This document shows positions 59,373 to 64,000 of a DNA stretch of 64,000 nt, one piece after another. This stretch comes from Paenibacillus sp. 1011MAR3C5 (GTDB taxonomy: Bacteria > Bacillota > Bacilli > Paenibacillales > Paenibacillaceae), in contig NZ_QZCF01000001.1 in NCBI RefSeq assembly GCF_003591485.1, positions 124,001 to 188,000 of the forward strand. Direction: 5' to 3'. Under the pieces are notes generated by a model. That model was not told the origin of the DNA. It worked only from the letters and a program-made list of their open reading frames with translations, and searched no databases. How positions within the stretch are numbered: position 1 is the stretch's first letter; every line of letters starts with the position of its first letter. The position numbers were made by a program, and so were the translations under genes.

Positions 59373-60960
59373 TTAGACCCCCGTTAATAAAAACACTCCT
59401 ACCTTAATCCGGATTATCCCGTCATTCGCCGCTATATCGTAATTCAGACCGGACACTAGCGAAAAGGTATCCACCGCCTTGCATACCGGAATACATCGCC
59501 GTCCCACCGCTAATATGTTTGAGTATCGGGGACGCATACGATGTTGAATCGCCTCGATCTCGATATAGCTCGTCTCCGACTTCGCGGCCTTAAACACGTA
59601 ATAGTCCGACGACAGCTCTACGAACGGAAACCCGTCGGGATTTGTCCGGAAGTTGGACGCGATAATATTACCGCTAAATTGCGCGTCCCCCGTATCCGCA
59701 TCGAGCCATAACGTTTTTTTGCCCGCTTTATTATACGCGGCGAATCCGTAATTACCCGGCTCAACCTGACCTAGCCGGACGCGCACGCGGTTGAGTTCGT
59801 CCGATACCGCCATGCCAAGGCCGTCCACTAACGTAATGGAATCGTCGTATTTAATGCACTCGAGTACGGCGTTTTCGGACGTATAAACCATTGCCTTCCG
59901 CGAACCGACCGTTGCCTGAAAGATGTAATCGGACGTTTTCATTTCGCGGAAATTTGCCAGCACAACGCAGCCCCGTTTCGGCTCGAATGGGTACCGCTCA
60001 TACTCCGTAATTCTCGCGTCAAAACGAAAGCCCATCGACTCGTCAATAACGATAATCGTATCGCCGACTTCACGGATCGCCTCCGACTGAAACTCCGCGT
60101 CAACCTTTTCGAGTTCAACGAAATCGATTTCGTATGATACTTTCGGCAGCTCAACGGTAGTTATGTACCGTTGCATTTCCGCCAACAACCGCGCCTGATC
60201 CTCGATCTCCGGGAAGTCGACGGAACCTTCGAAGATGTGCGCTGGATCGGCAAATTGACTATCGATGTACTTAACAGAGTAGCCTGGTAACCCTTCGATT
60301 GTCAGTCCGTTCTTACCGTAGCCGTACAGCCGAGTTATCCGTTCCATATCGTGGCTCTTACGGACGATTCCTGCGAGGTTTTTACGATAGCGGGTGACGA
60401 CGCCGTTATTCGCACCTTTACGAGTAGTGAGCGTTATGAACGTGTTGTCATAATCGAGATCGCCGTTATATAACGTGCGGACTTCGTTCAGCAATTCATG
60501 CCTCCGCTTTTCGCCAAACTCAAATACGTCTTGTGGCGTAAAAGAACCCTCCACCGCGAAAATGAAGGGCGGATTATTCCCTATAAGTCCGAGCTGATAC
60601 GTTGGCGGCTGATTGGCGCTGTAGTCTACGTAATCATCGGTTAAGCTCAAATGCGACGTGATGCGCCTCTACGCGTTTATATATCCGCAGACCTCGCCGC
60701 TCTTCGTCGACACGTTTTATTACGAACGCTTGACCGCGCTCGACGTCCGAGGGGAATCGTACTTCATTACGTTCGACTAGCGCGTTATATCGCTCGGTAT
60801 CGTCCGGCAACCGAGGGGACGTGAAGGTGACGTAGTACGAACCGTTAAGCTGCTCGCGTACACATACGTCCGTAGCATACTGTAGGATATGACGGGCGGA
60901 TACGCCTACTATCGTGTGTAATTCGAGGCGGCTTCGAAATTTAGACGTGATATTAAACAC
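59373..60960 (-). pseudogene. Tail-tip (Tal/Prophage_tail) gene with frameshift
   Basis: First frame (60960-60634): LNGSYYVTFTSPRLPDDTER ... RVEAHHVAFELNR then TGA. The following frame (from ~60650) resumes SLTDDYVDYSA and continues DVFEFGEKRRHELLNEVRTL, TLTTRKGAN, RYRKNLAGIVR, ERITRLYGYGKNGLTIEG to 59373. Placed end to end they match the intact 27664 protein, so one indel near 60640 broke the gene. It is also shorter than the B homologue: the long coiled coil is missing. Confidence 0.8.
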
Positions 60961-61110
60961 CTTCCTTCAAAAAAAGCCCTACACGATTTTTGATTACGAT
61001 ATTGTAGCCATGCGTAGATAATTTTCACACCTTTTTCATTATTTTATTCTGTGTTTATCATCCTAACTTGTGGTAAAATTCAAGTTATACTCTAGGGAAG
61101 GTGCTATTAA

Positions 61111-62256
61111 ATGCAAATTAACTCAACCAAAAGTGTTTCACTCATCTTCTTCCTTTTTTTATTGCTATTTTCCTTAGCAAGGCTTCAAATCGGGAGTTCT
61201 TATCTTACCTTAGTGGGAGGAGCATTGTTTACTTTCCTCTACTTAATTTCACTACCCTTATTAACAAGTGGAAAAGGAATAAATAAAAGCTCATTTTGGA
61301 TTTTGTGCACATACCTGATATTTCAAACAACATATATCTTGAGATATAGCGAGTACACAAAAGATGAAACTTTAGGGAATATTGTTTTTTCAGTTTTTTA
61401 CGGGATATTAATGTTTATTGTATCGAATTTAAAGTGGAACGAATTACATATTAAAACACTATCCTATATCCCGATCATTATTTACCCGATTGTGATGATC
61501 TACATGCAGTGGAATCAAGATGTTGTAAACCCTAATCAATTAGCAATATTAGTTTTTATACTCTCATATTTCTCGTTGATATATTCTGTAGGGTTTAAAA
61601 CAAAATCAAAGTATAAACTGTTCTCGTTGATAACTTTAGCTGTGTTGTTTTTTACTGGATCAAGAACGGCATTATTGTGTGCTGCATTTGTTATTTTGAC
61701 GGTCATCATTTGGAAACGTATAACAAGGAGTAAATTTCTATTTAACTTTTATTTTGTTTCCATAGCGATTTTTGGTTTTATAGTCACCGTTGTATATCCA
61801 AATCTATATAAGATACTTCCAAATTTTGATGTGTATAACTACTACATGATTAAATACACAGGTAAATCCATCAATTCTGGACGCGATCAAATTTGGGGGG
61901 TAATCGGTGACATTGTAATGAATAAACCCTTTTTCGGTCATGGAGCAGGAGCAATACCTGTTGACTTTACTAATTGGGAATTGTCTTCACATAATCAATT
62001 TTTACAGATAGCTTTACAAGTTGGATTAGTTGGTCTAGCGATATTAATTTTAGTTTTATTTTTGATATGGAATCAATTCTGGAAAAACAGAAATGATAAG
62101 AGAGTAATGTTGACAGCTAGCTATTTCATCGGAATCATTGTTTATCAACTTTTTGAAGTTACATTGACACATAATGCGACAGCTAGTGTTATCCAATGGA
62201 TGATTTTAGGATTAGGTTTATCATTTGCATGGTCGAAAAGCCCTTCGGAAAACTGA
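61111..62256 (+). CDS. Wzy / O-antigen-ligase-like membrane protein (moron)
   Basis: 381 residues, ATG after AGGGAAGGTGCTATTAA. About ten hydrophobic helices span the chain. The Wzy_C region has FTGSRTALLCAAFVI (~185), then SGRDQIWGVIGD (~254), GHGAGAIPVD and SSHNQFLQIALQVGLVGLAI (~293), the usual catalytic-loop motifs of polymerases and ligases that join polysaccharide repeats. It is AT-rich, opposite in strand to the phage genes, and ends at its own terminator. Such genes in prophages can change host surface glycans and so block other phages; that role is inferred. Confidence 0.75.
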   Translation: MQINSTKSVSLIFFLFLLLFSLARLQIGSSYLTLVGGALFTFLYLISLPLLTSGKGINKSSFWILCTYLIFQTTYILRYSEYTKDETLGNIVFSVFYGILMFIVSNLKWNELHIKTLSYIPIIIYPIVMIYMQWNQDVVNPNQLAILVFILSYFSLIYSVGFKTKSKYKLFSLITLAVLFFTGSRTALLCAAFVILTVIIWKRITRSKFLFNFYFVSIAIFGFIVTVVYPNLYKILPNFDVYNYYMIKYTGKSINSGRDQIWGVIGDIVMNKPFFGHGAGAIPVDFTNWELSSHNQFLQIALQVGLVGLAILILVLFLIWNQFWKNRNDKRVMLTASYFIGIIVYQLFEVTLTHNATASVIQWMILGLGLSFAWSKSPSEN

Positions 62257-62298
62257 GAATGGTGCCGAGGTCCTCTATCAGATCAACATAAAGGTTAA

Positions 62299-62336
62299 AA
62301 AACGAGCCTCTAGAACTGATTCTAAGGCTCGTTTCT
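62299..62336 (+). terminator. Terminator of the Wzy-like gene
   Basis: AAACGAGCCT (62300-62309) pairs with AGGCTCGTTT (62325-62334); TAGAA/TTCTA extends the stem inward. Confidence 0.8.
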
Positions 62337-62375
62337 CGCATCTAAATTACATAGCTAATTCCTAATTTACTACTT

Positions 62376-63844
62376 CTACCCTGGCATTATATTAGTCCAT
62401 GCTCCCCCTGTATCGTTATTATTCCCCGTCCGCATCCATAGCCCCTCTGAATTATCTTGCTTCTTGTAACCGTATTGATCTCCTAACGCATAAACAGTAA
62501 CTATACCCGGTGCATTGTTCGGCATTCCTGTTGCTCCGCTAGAGTTTACGGCAAATGAAGTTATTCGAATTGCGAAGAAACCCGAAGGCGGGGTCGATGC
62601 GTATGGGTATACTCTTGTTTGGCGTGATAATAATCGGATGCTATCCGATAAGTAACTAACCATCCCCCCAATCCTTCCGGAAACCCATTAGCCGCAGCAA
62701 ATGTATTGTTTATAGGTGTAATGATAATTTTGTTCGCCATAAAAGACGTTACATTTTGAGATACACTTCTAGCATTTTGTGTTTCTATCAAAACTCTATT
62801 GTCCGTCAAGTTTGTAAAATTCCCATCCGCATCAACGATGAAATTTTTTGAGTTCCTGATATCAATGATGTTCCATAGATATCAACCCCCTCTTTCGGAG
62901 AAACAATCGGGATATTTAGACCACGTGCATAATCAATGGTATCCCTTAAATATTGCAACTGAGTAGCGTTAGTAGCACCTGAATGTATAACTAATACTAA
63001 CCAGTTTTTTATGCTCGAGCCTCGTCGACACGCGCTTTAGTACTCTAAGGAGTCGCCAGCGAACGGAAATTCTGACGGGCGAATATCAAAATAGCTACCT
63101 AACGCCACCCGGTCTATGGCTTGATTATTGATAGTCGGATAGTTTTTACCAACGTTCTGTGCTGCCGTTTTTGCAAACGCGCAGTTGAAGTATTTACGAA
63201 CAATTTCGATTTGTCCAGTTACGGTATTCGTTATACGGATAGATAAAACCGCTCGGATTGAAACCATTTTGACGTAGTAAACTTAAATTTATTTTCACGT
63301 CCTCGTCTAATTCTTCTGGCGTCAGCGTCGATGAATCACGATGCTGATGACTGTGCGCCATAATTTCGCATCCTACGGGTTCCATTTCTTTTATCTGTGC
63401 GTATGTCATATATCCGGAAGTTCCGACTAGTGCGGTAATCACGCCTATACCAAACGGTACGTTTTTTTCTTCGGCTATTGGCTTTATGCGAGTTACATCT
63501 GTTGTAGGCGCATTATCGCAAATAAAACTAATAAGCGGAGTTCTTCTCTTTCCTTTGCTGTATAATCCAGCAAAGGACATTTCAAGGTCTTGTCTGTACG
63601 CCTTAGCTGACAACTGTCCATCTACTGCATTCAGTCGCGCCCCGAGTACAGGATATGCATCTCCGTTTTCTGGTTTTCTTGCATCCACAATCTCTACACC
63701 GCCTGGAAGCTCTAAAATTCGCAAACGTTGTCTGTGCCTCTCTCCCGCATTTACAGATATAGAGAAGTTGATCACTTGCTTTTCGAAGGCATTAGACACT
63801 AAAGAACAACCATTCTCTTTAAAAAAGGTCGGATACTTCTTCAA
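62376..63844 (-). pseudogene. Tail fibre with polysaccharide-deacetylase domain, multiply frameshifted
   Basis: 63844-63194 encodes the linker GGVEIVDARKPENGDAYPV and a NodB-like domain: TPLISFICDNAPTTDVTRIK, GIGVITALVGTSGYMT, CEIMAHSHQHRDSST, GFIYPYNEY. It then stops; the next frame continues VRKYFNCAFAKTAAQNVGKN (to 63037). Further blocks in changing frames follow: PIVSPKEGVDIYGTSLISGT, NFIVDADGNFTNLTDNRVLI, GFPEGLGGWLVTY, YASTPPSGFFAIRITSF, ending WTNIMPG at 62376. At least four indels. The metal motif reads CDNA where deacetylases have DDG/DDA, so the enzyme may have lost activity before decay. Confidence 0.75.
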
Positions 63845-63874
63845 ATGAGTATCTTCCCCTTCTCTTAACTGTCG

Positions 63875-64000
63875 TTACCTCCTTCCCACACTTCCCCGCA
63901 GCCGTTCGAAAGCTGATCGGTCAAATTCGTCATCATTCGTCTGTTTTTCGTTTGTTTCCGTAAAGTCAGACCGCAGTCCGGCCGCAAATCGTTCGTACGT
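63875..64000 (-). CDS. Tail assembly chaperone second frame, 3' end (5' part outside window)
   Basis: The 41 codons visible end NDDEFDRSAFERLRGSVGRR, which matches DEFDRSAFEQLRGQVGRR of the 37511 frame in element B. In B the tape measure follows at once. Here the next ORF is the fibre remnant 30 bases away, so about 4-5 kb (tape measure, distal tail) have been deleted. Confidence 0.8.
   Translation of the reverse strand, partial: TYERFAAGLRSDFTETNEKQTNDDEFDRSAFERLRGSVGRR

Larger units (their letters stand above)
54181..64000 (-). mobile_element. Prophage C, decayed siphovirus remnant (continues past the window)
   Basis: From the tRNA-Leu att fragment rightwards stand phage genes on the - strand: regulator, BC1881-like, amidase, holin, stalk protein, tail-tip protein, fibre and the end of the tail chaperone. 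At least five carry frameshifts or stops; one holds an IS3 element; the tape measure and distal tail genes are missing. Two + strand accessory genes are inserted. Tail-tip, fibre and chaperone resemble those of element B in sequence and order. Confidence 0.8.

Noticed and set aside
1..64000. CRISPR arrays, rRNA genes and riboswitches
   Set aside because: No regularly spaced repeats with unique spacers, no rRNA segments and no recognisable riboswitch leaders were seen; repeats present are within coding regions.

Overview
The window looks like a low-GC Gram-positive chromosome, most probably Paenibacillus. The reasons are S-layer-homology (SLH) proteins, a very large secreted glycanase with three SLH domains, an RCC1-repeat exoprotein, a NucB/Excalibur lipoprotein, strong AGGAGG ribosome sites with many TTG/GTG starts, and siphovirus prophages of the Bacillales type. 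The genus is inferred from gene families only; no 16S gene is present.

Layout. (1) 1-21.5 kb, + strand: the 3' half of a prophage (A). It has the end of the tape measure, distal tail, tail-tip/endopeptidase protein, a PAAR-like tip and fibre genes. A more AT-rich cassette of eight predicted virion-surface proteins follows (9.4-19.4 kb), then holin and amidase endolysin. (2) 21.5-27.6 kb: a lone recombinase zinc-ribbon gene, an intact tRNA-Val(GAC), and host genes (SLH-PrcB-like protein, ung, RCC1-repeat exoprotein, NucB-Excalibur lipoprotein). (3) 27.7-43.3 kb, - strand: a siphovirus structural locus (B) with every tail ORF open. It has no terminase, no major capsid gene, no integrase, no lysis genes and a truncated portal. 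Two LexA-type SOS boxes sit at its two promoters, so it may be a domesticated tail-like particle. (4) 43.9-50.8 kb: a 2298-residue S-layer-anchored glycanase. (5) 51.1-54.1 kb: a small ORF, an IS110-family element with long non-coding ends, a hypothetical gene and an IS4-like remnant. (6) 54.2-64.0 kb: prophage C, bounded by a 3' fragment of tRNA-Leu acting as an att site. It is a decayed relative of B: amidase, holin, stalk protein, tail-tip protein and fibre all carry frameshifts, one gene is split by an IS3 element, and the tape measure is gone. Two AT-rich accessory genes of opposite strand (a small membrane protein and a Wzy/O-antigen-ligase-like protein), each with its own terminator, interrupt it.

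How the parts relate. A, B and C share families (tail-tip protein, holin, amidase), and B and C share gene order (chaperone, fibre before tail-tip protein). C is visibly rotting while B keeps all its ORFs, which argues that B is under selection. All function calls are by eye from translated sequence; no database search was possible.
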